Source: Spongiactinospora rosea (GTDB lineage: Bacteria; Actinomycetota; Actinomycetes; Streptosporangiales; Streptosporangiaceae). From it: 64,000 nt of DNA. Shown here in pieces: positions 42,579 to 51,043 of this stretch; position 1 is the first letter of the stretch; each line of letters opens with the position of its first letter. The notes beneath the pieces were generated by a model, which was not told where the DNA came from, searched no databases, and saw nothing but the letters and a program-made list of their open reading frames with translations. Position numbers and translations under genes: made by a program. The DNA lies in NCBI RefSeq assembly GCF_003315795.1, contig NZ_QMEY01000011.1:1-64000 (forward strand), given 5' to 3'.

Positions 42579-42791
42579 TCAGGAGCAGCAGCCTCCGCCG
42601 CAGCAGCCGCCGCCGGCGCGGGGGGTTGGGGCGGGGGTGGAGGAGCCGCCGGTGACGGCGACGGTGGAGAGGAGTTTGACGGTGTCGTCGTGGCCGTGGG
42701 GGCAGCGGGCCGGGTCGCCTGCCTGCGCCATCGGCCGGGACATCTCGAACGTGCTCCCGCAGGCACGGCACCGATATTCATAACGCGGCAT
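42579..42791 (-). CDS. FmdB-family zinc ribbon protein
   Basis: 70 residues starting MPRYEYRCRACGSTFEMSRP, the standard FmdB/CxxC_CxxC_SSSS ribbon (Cys8, Cys11, then Cys30 in ARCPHGH where the second pair is usual). The tail is a flexible Gly/Cys cluster (GGGCCGGGCCS). Role unknown; called a regulator in methylotrophs, where the name arose. The start at 42791 is leaderless, with -10 TAACAT (42799-42804) seven bases upstream; the longer frame from 42842 is rejected. Confidence 0.85.
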   Translation of the reverse strand: MPRYEYRCRACGSTFEMSRPMAQAGDPARCPHGHDDTVKLLSTVAVTGGSSTPAPTPRAGGGCCGGGCCS

Positions 42792-42872
42792 GCCTGCGAT
42801 GTTATCGCACCACCGCCGCCCGACCGCGAGCACCGGCCCCAAGGGTGGGGCCGGTGTGCGCGTCCGGAGCCG

Positions 42873-43382
42873 TCAGGCCGCGTTCTCCGAGAGGTAGGGC
42901 GCCCATTGCGGGTCACCGATCAGCTTGGCGCCGATCAGCCGCCAATGGGCGCCGCGTGGCACCACCGGGGCGACCCGAAGGTTCCACCCCAGTTCCTCCA
43001 GCATCTTGTCGGCCTTGCGATGGTTGCACGCCATGCAGGACGCCACGCAGTTCTCCCATGTGTGCGTGCCGCCCCGCGAGCGCGGAATGACGTGGTCGAT
43101 GGTCTCGGCCCGCAGCCCGCAGTACGCGCAGCGGTAGTCGTCGCGGCGCATCAGCGCCGCCCGGGTGAGCGGAATCCGCGACCGGTAGGGGATACGGACA
43201 TATCTCTTGAGCCTGATGACCGACGGCACGTCCACCGTGCGGCTGGCGGAACGCAGTACGGCCCCCCGCCCATCACGGTGCACGACGTCCGCCTTCTCGC
43301 GCAGCACCAGGACCACCGCGCGGTGCAGTGAGAGGGTGGTCAGCGGCTCGAAGGTGGCATTGAGTAGTAAGACCTGGCGCAT
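42873..43382 (-). CDS. HNH endonuclease-domain protein
   Basis: 169 residues of a widespread actinobacterial single-copy type (starts RQVLLLNATFEPLTTLSLHRAV). The HNH core is CAYCGLRAETIDHVIPRSRG followed by WENCVASCMACNHRK, with two CxxC zinc pairs and the catalytic His in DHV. Cellular role is not established; it is not tied to a restriction system here. Confidence 0.88.
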   Translation of the reverse strand: MRQVLLLNATFEPLTTLSLHRAVVLVLREKADVVHRDGRGAVLRSASRTVDVPSVIRLKRYVRIPYRSRIPLTRAALMRRDDYRCAYCGLRAETIDHVIPRSRGGTHTWENCVASCMACNHRKADKMLEELGWNLRVAPVVPRGAHWRLIGAKLIGDPQWAPYLSENAA

Positions 43383-43725
43383 CAGCGGGCCCTTCTCGCT
43401 GTGCGCGGCATGTCAAGGGCCGTACCGCAGCACGACCCGCGTTGTGGCCCACTCTCTTGGGGCCCGGTTACTTCCGTCACATGGACCTCCGCCGGACGGC
43501 CCAGCGGATGGTCACCACGGCACCGTCCTCCACCCAGTCTGGCGTTTCACTCCGCTCCCCCGCCACCCCATAACAGCAGGCGCGAATGTCAGGAGAGTCA
43601 CCTGATCCGTTTTATCCCCGCGCGGACCCTTCTTTACTCCGTCCACAATGCGGCGGACGGATGGGTTCGCCACCATCAGCGATCATCAGCGGCTTGTGTC
43701 CCCGGGGGAATGTAGTGTTCGGTCC
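43383..43725. other. divergent intergenic region between HNH and S9 genes
   Basis: 343 bases with promoters for both sides. On the + side TAGTGT (43713-43718) ends seven bases before the S9 ATG. Nothing else stands out. Confidence 0.4.
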
Positions 43726-45798
43726 ATGACGCCACTGCCGTACCCACCCGCACGCCGCGACGACCAGGCCGAGGAGCTGCACGGCATCAGGGTCCCCGAT
43801 CCCTACAGGTGGCTGGAGGACCCCGATGACCCGGCCACCAAGGAATGGCTGGACGCGCAGCAGACGCTGTTCACCGCGACCCTTGACAAACGCCTCGCAT
43901 TCCGCGCCCGGATCGCCGAGCTGCTGCGTTCAGGGTCGGTCGGCGTGCCGGTGTGGCGGGGGAAGCGCAGTTTCTTCATGCGCCGTACACCTGATCAGGA
44001 GCACTCCGTCCTGTACACCGTCGATCCCGACGGCACCGAACGCGTCCTGATCGACCCCATGGCGCTCGACCCCTCCGGCCTCACCACGCTCGACTCCTGG
44101 CAGCCTGACAAGGAGGGCCGGCTGCTCGCCTACCAGATCTCGGTCGGCGGCGACGAGGAGTCCAACGTCCACGTGCTGGACATCGGGTCCGGTGACCGGG
44201 TCGACGGCCCGATCGACCGCTGCCGCTACTCGCCGATCGCCTGGCTGCCCGGCGGCGAGGCGTTCTACTACGTGCGCAGGCTCCCCGCATCGGCGGTCCC
44301 CGCGGGCGAGGACCAGTACCACCGCCGCGTCTTCCTGCACCAGGTCGGCACGCCGAGCGACGAGGACGTCGAGATCTTCGGCCACGGCATGGAGAAGACC
44401 AACTACTACGGCGTCGGCGTCTCCCGCGACGGCCGGTGGCTGACGATCTCGGCGTCCAGGGGCACCGCGCCCCGCAACGACCTGTGGGTGGCCGACCTTT
44501 CTGCCTCCCGCCCCGAGAGCCCCGCGCTGGTCACCGTGCAGGAGGGCGTGGACGCGCAGACGTCGCTGCACTTCGGCCGGGACGGCCGGCTGTACGTCTT
44601 CACCGACCGCGACGCCCCGCGCGGCCGGGTGTGCGTGACCGATCCGCAGCGGCCGGGCCACGAGCACTGGCGCGACCTCATCCCCGAGGACCCTGAGGCG
44701 GTGCTGTCCGACTACGCCGTCCTGGACGAGCTGGGCTCCCCCGTCATGCTGGTCGGCTGGACCAGGCACGCGATCAGCGAGATCACCGTCCACGACCTCG
44801 CCACCGGCGCGAAGACCGGCGACGTGCCGACCCCCGGGCTCGGCACGATCGGGGCGATCATCGAGCGCCCGGAGGGCGGCCACGAGGCGTGGTTCAGCTA
44901 CACCGACAACACCACGCCGCCCACCATCCAGCGCTACGACGCGCGCACCGGCCGGACGACGCTGTGGGCGTCCTCGCCGGGGGCGGTGGAGGTGCCCCCG
45001 GTCACGACCGAGCAGGTCGTCTACACCTCGGCCGACGGCACCGAGGTGCACATGCTGGTGATCTCCCGCCCGGACGCCGGCACCGGCCCGCGCCCCACGG
45101 TCCTGTACGGCTACGGCGGCTTCGGCATCTCCATGACGCCGGGCTACTCGGCGAGCATCCTGACCTGGGTGGAGGCGGGTGGCGTCTACGCCATCGCGCA
45201 GCTTCGCGGCGGCGGCGAGCAGGGCGAGGAGTGGCACCGGGCGGGCATGCTGGCCGGCAAGCCGCGCGTGTACGAAGACCTGCACGCCGCGGCCGAGCAC
45301 CTGATCGCCACCGGCGTCACCACCTCGGCCATGCTCGGCATCTCCGGCGGTTCCAACGGCGGCCTGCTGGTGGGCGCGGCGCTCACCCAGCGGCCCGACC
45401 TCTACGCGGCGGTGGTCTGCTCGGCCCCGCTGCTGGACATGATCCGCTATGAGCGGTTCGGGCTGGGCGCGACCTGGAACGTCGAGTACGGCTCGGCCGA
45501 CGTCGCGGAGGAGTTCGCCTGGCTGTGGTCGTACTCCCCCTACCATCACGTACGCGAGGGCGTCTCCTACCCGGCGACGCTGTTCTCGGTGTTCGCGTCC
45601 GACACGCGGGTGCATCCGATGCACGCGTGGAAGATGTGCGCCGCGCTGCAGCACGCCCAGGCCGACCCCGGGCGGCCGATCCTGCTGCGCAACGAGACCG
45701 AGGTCGGGCACGGGGCCAGGGCGGTCAGCAAGTCGGTCGATCTCGCGGCCGACCAGCTCAGCTTCCTGGCCGAGCACACCGGGCTGCGCGGGGGTTAG
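43726..45798 (+). CDS. prolyl oligopeptidase family (S9A) serine peptidase
   Basis: 690-residue cytosolic peptidase: N-terminal beta-propeller (about 75-410) that gates the active site and a C-terminal alpha/beta hydrolase. The nucleophile lies in GISGGSNGGLL (Ser near 543), Asp near 626 in ASDTRVHPMHAWK and His near 662 in TEVGHGARA. DPYRWLEDPDDP near the N-terminus is the family signature. It cuts short peptides after proline. The ATG at 43726 is leaderless; an upstream in-frame extension is rejected. The AraC gene follows after 3 bases. Confidence 0.95.
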   Translation: MTPLPYPPARRDDQAEELHGIRVPDPYRWLEDPDDPATKEWLDAQQTLFTATLDKRLAFRARIAELLRSGSVGVPVWRGKRSFFMRRTPDQEHSVLYTVDPDGTERVLIDPMALDPSGLTTLDSWQPDKEGRLLAYQISVGGDEESNVHVLDIGSGDRVDGPIDRCRYSPIAWLPGGEAFYYVRRLPASAVPAGEDQYHRRVFLHQVGTPSDEDVEIFGHGMEKTNYYGVGVSRDGRWLTISASRGTAPRNDLWVADLSASRPESPALVTVQEGVDAQTSLHFGRDGRLYVFTDRDAPRGRVCVTDPQRPGHEHWRDLIPEDPEAVLSDYAVLDELGSPVMLVGWTRHAISEITVHDLATGAKTGDVPTPGLGTIGAIIERPEGGHEAWFSYTDNTTPPTIQRYDARTGRTTLWASSPGAVEVPPVTTEQVVYTSADGTEVHMLVISRPDAGTGPRPTVLYGYGGFGISMTPGYSASILTWVEAGGVYAIAQLRGGGEQGEEWHRAGMLAGKPRVYEDLHAAAEHLIATGVTTSAMLGISGGSNGGLLVGAALTQRPDLYAAVVCSAPLLDMIRYERFGLGATWNVEYGSADVAEEFAWLWSYSPYHHVREGVSYPATLFSVFASDTRVHPMHAWKMCAALQHAQADPGRPILLRNETEVGHGARAVSKSVDLAADQLSFLAEHTGLRGG

Positions 45799-45801
45799 CG
45801 C

Positions 45802-46644
45802 ATGCCCGCGCCGGACGGGCTGACCGCGCTGGAGGGCACGCCGGGTCCGGCGCTACGCCGCCACGTCACGCAGTTCACCGCTTACCGGGAGGACCACCCG
45901 GTGCCGCTGCATCGGCGGCAGCCGCCGTTCGGCGGGGTGGTGCTGATCATCGGCTTCACCGAGCGCCTGGGCCTGCGCGACCCGCGCAGGCCCGGCTCGC
46001 CTCACCGGCTCGCGTCGTTCACCGGCGGCCTGGCCGACACCTACACCGACATGGTGACGCAGGGCAGCGCCGAGGGCGTGCAGGTCAACCTGACCCCGAT
46101 GGGCGCCAGGCGGATCTTCGGCGTGCCGATGAGCGAGCTGGCCAACCGGATCGTCCCGCTCGGTGACGTGCTCGGCCGGTGGGGTGAGGAGCTGGTCGAA
46201 CGGCTGGCGGACGCCCCCGACCGGCCCGTACGCCTGGCGCTGCTCGACCGGCTGCTCACCCGCCGCCTGGCCGCGGCCCCCGAGCCGGGCCCGCAGATCC
46301 CCTGGGCGTGGGACCGGCTGCTGGCCACGCACGGCTCGATGGGCGTCGGCGAGCTGGCCGACCGGCTGGGCTGGAGCCACCGCCATCTGCTGGCGCGGTT
46401 TCGTGACCAGGTCGGCCTGCCGCCCAAGGCCGCCGCCCGCGTACTGCGCTTCGATCACGCGCTGCGCCGCCTCACCTCCCCCGCCGGGCCCGCGGCCTCG
46501 CTGGCCGAGGTCGCGGCCGAGGCCGGATACTTCGATCAGGCGCACATGAACCGCGACTTTCGTGCCATGGCCGGATCGGCCCCGGCCCGGCTGCTCGCGA
46601 CCCACCGGGCGGACGGCTTCGCCGTCCCGGAGGCGGACGGGTAA
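45802..46644 (+). CDS. AraC-family transcriptional regulator
   Basis: 280 residues. The C-terminal double helix-turn-helix (about 175-270) reads MGVGELADRLGWSHRHLLARF ... SLAEVAAEAGYFDQAHMNRDF, the classic AraC pattern. The N-terminal part (HVTQFTAYREDHPVPLHRR, LTPMGARRIFGVPMSELANR) is the type found in many actinomycete AraC proteins of unknown ligand. It starts 3 bases after the S9 peptidase stop and is probably in the same operon. Confidence 0.9.
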   Translation: MPAPDGLTALEGTPGPALRRHVTQFTAYREDHPVPLHRRQPPFGGVVLIIGFTERLGLRDPRRPGSPHRLASFTGGLADTYTDMVTQGSAEGVQVNLTPMGARRIFGVPMSELANRIVPLGDVLGRWGEELVERLADAPDRPVRLALLDRLLTRRLAAAPEPGPQIPWAWDRLLATHGSMGVGELADRLGWSHRHLLARFRDQVGLPPKAAARVLRFDHALRRLTSPAGPAASLAEVAAEAGYFDQAHMNRDFRAMAGSAPARLLATHRADGFAVPEADG

Positions 46645-46651
46645 GGCGCGG

Positions 46652-47119
46652 TCAGATGTGCGCCACGATCTGGCGTACCGGGTGCCCGAGCGCTTCGGCG
46701 AACGTGGTCAGCTCGTCGTCGGTGAAGGACTCCCGCTCGGAGTTCCAGATGGCGATCTCGAAGCGGGCGAACCCGCACGGCCAGTGGTAGTTCAGTGTGT
46801 CGAGCGTCGAGGCGGTGCCGCAGCAGGGCAGGTCGGCCGCCAGGGTGTCGAAACCGCGCGTGGCGTGGGCCTCCACCAGGCCGGTCCACCATCCGGGGTC
46901 GAGCATGCCCGAGCAGTGCGGGCAGGTGATCCACTCCAGGTACGCCCCGCAGTCCACGACATTGGGCCGCTCGTGCCAGTTGACCTGGATGTCCGGGGGA
47001 AGCCCGGCACGCCTGCCGGGCGCGAGGGCGGTGGCGAGCGCCGTGGCGCGTTCGGCGGCGGCCTGCGCGGGCTGCCAGTAGGGGTCGGTCGGGATGACCG
47101 ACAGGACGTCATCGCTCAT
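46652..47119 (-). CDS. hypothetical protein with CxxC motif
   Basis: 155 residues; no membrane segment. It has a CPHC pair (EWITCPHCSGMLDPGWW), a second cysteine pair (LPCCGTASTLDTL) and a YHWPCGFARFEIAIWN segment; the cysteines may bind zinc. ATG at 47119 is chosen; the much longer frame upstream crosses a TetR gene on the other strand and is rejected. Divergent from the TetR gene, so it may be its target. I do not recognise a named family with confidence. Confidence 0.75.
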   Translation of the reverse strand: MSDDVLSVIPTDPYWQPAQAAAERATALATALAPGRRAGLPPDIQVNWHERPNVVDCGAYLEWITCPHCSGMLDPGWWTGLVEAHATRGFDTLAADLPCCGTASTLDTLNYHWPCGFARFEIAIWNSERESFTDDELTTFAEALGHPVRQIVAHI

Positions 47120-47248
47120 GGGGGTCACCTGATCCGGGTCGCGTCCGCGCCTTGGCCCGACGATGGTATCGAAGCCGGGGGTCGCGCAAAGTTCGTTACA
47201 GGCAATAGGATCAGTGATAAGCATTAACAGCCGAAGGGAGGGGCGCCG
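47120..47248. promoter_or_regulatory. divergent promoter region
   Basis: 129 bases between two divergent starts, with an AT-rich core near 47200-47232 (GGATCAGTGATAAGCATTAA) likely to hold promoters and the TetR operator; no long perfect palindrome is visible. Confidence 0.4.
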
Positions 47249-47857
47249 ATGACCGAGCCCCGGACATCGCCCCGTGAACGCTACCGCTCGCAGGTCCGCG
47301 CGGAGATCAAGGAACGCGCCTGGGAGCAGATCGCCACCGCGGGGGCGTCCGCGCTCTCCCTCAACGCGATCGCCAAGCAGATGGGGATGAGCGGCCCGGC
47401 CCTCTACCGCTACTTCGCCGGCCGCGACGACCTGATCACCGAGCTGATCAGGGACGCCTACCGCAGCCTGGCCGACACCGTCCGGGCCACCGCCACCGCC
47501 ACCGCCACCGACAGCCCCGACCTCACCGCCGTCGGCCACGCGATCCGCCGGTGGGCGCTCGACGACCCGCACCGCTACCTGCTCATCTACGGCACGCCCA
47601 TCCCCGGCTACCACGCGCCCGACGACATCACCGACATCGCCAACGAGATCATGACGGTGCTGCTCGCCGCCTGCGGCCCCCTCACCGAGGCGGAGGGCGG
47701 GAGGGCCGAGCCGCCCCCGGCGATGCGGCTGGCGCTGAGCTTCTGGACGCGCGTGCACGGCGTGCTCTCCCTGGAACTGGCCGGGCACTTCTCCGGGATG
47801 AAGTTCGATCCGGCCCGCCTGTTCGAGGCGGAGCTGGGCAGCCTGGCACGCCCCTGA
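47249..47857 (+). CDS. TetR-family transcriptional regulator
   Basis: 202 residues. The N-terminal DNA-binding domain (about 17-65) reads IKERAWEQIATAGASALSLN, MSGPALYRYFAGRDDLIT, followed by the WHG-type ligand domain (DDPHRYLLIYGTPIPGY, LSFWTRVHGVLSLELAGHF). It starts after a GGGAGGGG site. The likely targets are itself and the divergent gene. Ligand unknown. Confidence 0.92.
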   Translation: MTEPRTSPRERYRSQVRAEIKERAWEQIATAGASALSLNAIAKQMGMSGPALYRYFAGRDDLITELIRDAYRSLADTVRATATATATDSPDLTAVGHAIRRWALDDPHRYLLIYGTPIPGYHAPDDITDIANEIMTVLLAACGPLTEAEGGRAEPPPAMRLALSFWTRVHGVLSLELAGHFSGMKFDPARLFEAELGSLARP

Positions 47858-47959
47858 GCCACGCGCGTTCCGGCAGGTCAGATTTTTCCAAGCCGGGCCA
47901 CCCTCGTGCGAGCCATCGTGGGAAAGGACACAGGCGAGCATAGAAAGGGGAGGACCACG

Positions 47960-48307
47960 ATGCGCACGATCTACGCGCTGGCGCGCAGCGAAGACCCGGA
48001 GGCGACCGTCGACTGGCTGGTGAACGTGATCGGCTTTTCGGCCCACTCGGTGGCGAAGGGAGAGGACGGCCGGGTCTCACACGCCGAGCTGGTGCTCGGC
48101 GATGAGATGATCATGATCGGCCAGGGCAGGCCGGGCGGCCCGGGGATCTACATCGCGATCGACGATCCCGACGCGCACCACGACCGGGTGGCGGCGGCCG
48201 GTACGAAGATCACCCAGAAGCCCGCCGACCAGCCGTACGGCTCGCGGGAGTACGCCTGCAAGGACCCCGGCGGCAACGACTGGTACTTCGGCACCTACCG
48301 CCCCTGA
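47960..48307 (+). CDS. VOC (glyoxalase/bleomycin-resistance fold) protein
   Basis: 115 residues with the beta-alpha-beta-beta-beta pattern of the VOC superfamily (TIYALARSEDPEATVDWLVN, HAELVLGDEMIMIG, GIYIAIDDPDAHHDRVAAAG, YACKDPGGNDWYFG). The late DPGGNDWYFG is the usual metal-side motif. Substrate unknown. ATG at 47960 follows GGGGAGGA by five bases; an earlier in-frame start at 47906 is rejected. It follows the TetR gene by 102 bases. Confidence 0.85.
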   Translation: MRTIYALARSEDPEATVDWLVNVIGFSAHSVAKGEDGRVSHAELVLGDEMIMIGQGRPGGPGIYIAIDDPDAHHDRVAAAGTKITQKPADQPYGSREYACKDPGGNDWYFGTYRP

Positions 48308-48321
48308 GCAGGGCGGCAGGG

Positions 48322-49170
48322 TCAGCGGGGGAAGATGACGGTCTTGTGGCCGTCCAGCAGGATGCGCTGCTCGGCGTGCCAGCGGACGGCCTTCGCCAGC
48401 GCCTGGCACTCCAGGTCGCGGCCGATGGCGGCCAGGTCGTCCGGCGAGTGGGTGTGGTTCACCCGGGCGACCTCCTGCTCGATGATCGGCCCCTCGTCCA
48501 GGTCGGGCGTCACGTAGTGGGCGGTCGCGCCGATCAGCTTCACCCCTCGGGAGTACGCCTGGTGGTACGGCTTGGCCCCCTTGAACGACGGCAGGAAGGA
48601 GTGGTGGATGTTGATCACCTGCCCGGCCAGCTTCCCGCAGAGGTCTTCCGACAGCACCTGCATGTACCGGGCCAGCACCACCATGTCCGCCTGGTAGTGC
48701 TCGACCAGCGTCAGGATCTCCGCCTCCTGCCGCGGCTTGGTATCCGGCGTGACCGGCAGGTGGTGGTAGTCGATCCCGTAGGACTGGGTGAGCGGCCGCA
48801 GGTCGGGGTGGTTGGAGGCCACCGCGACGATCTCGATGTCCAGCAGCCCGGACCGCACCCGGTAGAGCAGGTCGTTCAGGCAGTGCCCGAGCTTGCTGAC
48901 CAGCACCAGCGCCCTGGGCCTGACCCCGAGGTCGCGAAGCCTGATCTCCATCCCGAACTCCGGCGCGAGCGCCGCGAAGGCCGTGCGCAGCTCGTCGTCG
49001 GGCAGGTCGGACAGGAACTGCACGCGCATGAAGAAGCGGTCGGCGACGCGGTCGCCGTACTGCTGGCTCTCGGTGATGTTGCAGCCGCGCCCCGCCAGCA
49101 GCCCGGACACCGCCGCCACCACCCCGGGGCGGTCCGGGCACGACAGGGTCAGCACGTACTCCGCGGTCAT
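48322..49170 (-). CDS. purU: formyltetrahydrofolate deformylase
   Basis: Hydrolyses 10-formyl-THF to formate and THF, balancing one-carbon pools. 282 residues: N-terminal ACT domain (LTLSCPDRPGVVAAVSGLLA, ITESQQYGD) and C-terminal formyltransferase domain with INIHHSFLPSFKGAKPYHQA and the HYVTPDLDEGPIIEQ catalytic segment. ATG at 49170 follows GGGAGGAG; the longer frame to 49221 is rejected. Confidence 0.95.
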   Translation of the reverse strand: MTAEYVLTLSCPDRPGVVAAVSGLLAGRGCNITESQQYGDRVADRFFMRVQFLSDLPDDELRTAFAALAPEFGMEIRLRDLGVRPRALVLVSKLGHCLNDLLYRVRSGLLDIEIVAVASNHPDLRPLTQSYGIDYHHLPVTPDTKPRQEAEILTLVEHYQADMVVLARYMQVLSEDLCGKLAGQVINIHHSFLPSFKGAKPYHQAYSRGVKLIGATAHYVTPDLDEGPIIEQEVARVNHTHSPDDLAAIGRDLECQALAKAVRWHAEQRILLDGHKTVIFPR

Positions 49171-49319
49171 CGTCCGCTCCTCCCGGTTCCGGGCAGAGTT
49201 TACGGTGCTCAGCGGGCGCATGCGGCCCGTCCCCCGGCCGATCGGAGAAATTCGGCCATTTACGGGTAGAACCGCGGCTAGAAACCGCCTGCGCCGCCAA
49301 AGGGGGCCACTGAAAGGCC

Positions 49320-50255
49320 ATGACGATCGCGCTCGTGACGCTCGCGTGCGTCTTCGCGGTCGTCTCCGGTGTCAACGACGGCGGCGCGCTGCTCGGTACC
49401 GGGCTCAAGCTGCCCAGCGTGCGCCCGGTGACCGGGATTCTCCTGCTGATGGCGGCCGTGGCCGTCGTACCGCTGGTCACGAACCGGGTCGCGGTGACCT
49501 TCACCACCCGGCTCGCGCCCATGCGCGACGAGGACGGGCAGGCCGCCATGGCCCTGGCGGTGCTGGCCGCCCTCGTGGTGGTGGCCGTGCTGAGCGCGCG
49601 CGGGCTGCCGACCAGCCTGACGCTGGCGGTGGTGGGCGGGGTGACCGGGGCGGGGCTGGGCTGGGGGCTGCCGGTGTCGGCGGGCGGGGTGGCGTTCGTA
49701 CTGGTGGTGGGGCTGGCCGCGCCGTTCGTCGGCGCGCTGGTCGCGGTGGTGGTCAACCGCCTGCTGGTACGGCTGGTGGGCGGCGCGAGCCTGCCCCGCT
49801 GGCACCGCGCGGGCTTCGCCCTCCAGTGCCTGGCCTACGCGGCCAACGACGGGCAGAAGATGCTCGCGGTGTTCATGGTCGCGCTCGGCGCGTCCGGCGG
49901 TTCGCCCGGGGTGTGCGCGCTGATCGCGGCGCTGTTCGGCCTCGGCACGGTCTACGGGCTGCCGCGCGCCGGTCGTACGCTGAGCAGAGAGATCCTCGCC
50001 TCGCGCCCGGTGCACGGCGTCTCCGCCGAACTGGCCAGCGGCCCGACGGTGATCGCCTGTGCGGCGGCGGGAGCGCCGGTCAGCATGACCCAGGCCATCG
50101 CCGGCGGTCTCATCGGCGCGGGGGTGGCGGAGAGCACGCGCCGGGTGCGCTGGCACCCGGCCGCGAAGATCGTGCTGGCGTGGGTGGTGACCCTTCCGGC
50201 GAGCGGGCTGCTCGCCGCGGCGGGCACGCTCATCGTCAAGGGCGTGATCGCGTGA
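49320..50255 (+). CDS. PiT-family (PHO4-like) anion transporter, divergent
   Basis: 311 residues with about 9-10 membrane segments. The two inverted half motifs of PiT phosphate transporters are recognisable but altered: GVNDGGALLGTGLK (usual G-x-NDGAN) and AANDGQKMLAVFMVAL, with APVSMTQAI in place of PVSTTHA. The downstream DUF47 gene supports phosphate import or a related anion. The sequence is shorter and more divergent than a typical PitA, so substrate is uncertain. Confidence 0.8.
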   Translation: MTIALVTLACVFAVVSGVNDGGALLGTGLKLPSVRPVTGILLLMAAVAVVPLVTNRVAVTFTTRLAPMRDEDGQAAMALAVLAALVVVAVLSARGLPTSLTLAVVGGVTGAGLGWGLPVSAGGVAFVLVVGLAAPFVGALVAVVVNRLLVRLVGGASLPRWHRAGFALQCLAYAANDGQKMLAVFMVALGASGGSPGVCALIAALFGLGTVYGLPRAGRTLSREILASRPVHGVSAELASGPTVIACAAAGAPVSMTQAIAGGLIGAGVAESTRRVRWHPAAKIVLAWVVTLPASGLLAAAGTLIVKGVIA

Positions 50256-50274
50256 GAGGCCCGCGGGAGGTGGG

Positions 50275-50910
50275 ATGGTGCGGCGGCTGCGCCGGATGCT
50301 GGACCTGATGCGCGGGCGGATGGACAGCGCCCTCAGTGACGCGCTGATCGGCCAGCTTGAGGCGACCAAGGAGGGCGCCTGGCTGGCCATGGCCATGATC
50401 GGCGGCGAGATGGGCCGCACCGACGCGCACGAGCGGATGCGCGAGATCGAGCACCGCGGCGACACCTACCGGGCCGCCCTGGTCGAGGAGCTGGCGGACG
50501 CGCTGGTCACGCCCATCGACCGGGAGGACCTGTTCCGCCTGTCCCGCTTCATCGACGACGTGCTGGACTCGCTCCGCGACTTCGTCCGCGAGTCCTACCT
50601 GTACCGGATCAAGGGTCAGCGCCGGTTCGCGCCCATGCTGGACCAGGTGGTCATGGGGATCGAGGCGCTGGAGGAGTCGGTGCGGGCGCTGGCGGCACGC
50701 CCTTCGGCGGTCGGTACCGACGCCCTGGAGGCCAAGAAGATCGGCGGCAACATCCGCCGCATGTACCAGTACGAGATCGCCCGGATCTTCTCCGAGGAAC
50801 TGACCTCCGAGGCGATGAAGGAACGCGAGCTGGTCCGCCGCCTGGAGATCGTCGGGATGGCCATCGGCGACGCGGCCGACGCCATCGCCGACGGCGCCAT
50901 GAAGCGGTGA
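50275..50910 (+). CDS. DUF47 (PhoU-like) accessory protein of PiT transporter
   Basis: 211 residues, all helical, of the DUF47/PitR family (MRGRMDSALSDALIGQLE, EHRGDTYRAALVEEL, LVTPIDREDLFRLSRFIDDV). PhoU-like helices bundle around metals and regulate the adjacent PiT transporter. It begins 19 bases after the transporter stop with a GGGAGG site, so the two form one operon. Confidence 0.92.
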   Translation: MVRRLRRMLDLMRGRMDSALSDALIGQLEATKEGAWLAMAMIGGEMGRTDAHERMREIEHRGDTYRAALVEELADALVTPIDREDLFRLSRFIDDVLDSLRDFVRESYLYRIKGQRRFAPMLDQVVMGIEALEESVRALAARPSAVGTDALEAKKIGGNIRRMYQYEIARIFSEELTSEAMKERELVRRLEIVGMAIGDAADAIADGAMKR

Positions 50911-51043
50911 CCCGGGAGAGACCGGTATACCCACCGGGGAGGAAACTCCTCCGCCTCGGATGGGAGAACCTCTACCGCGCCCGCCCAGGGGGACAATCGA
51001 CTACCGCCAGGTGGGTGAACCTCATATCGGGAGGCACCCCTCT

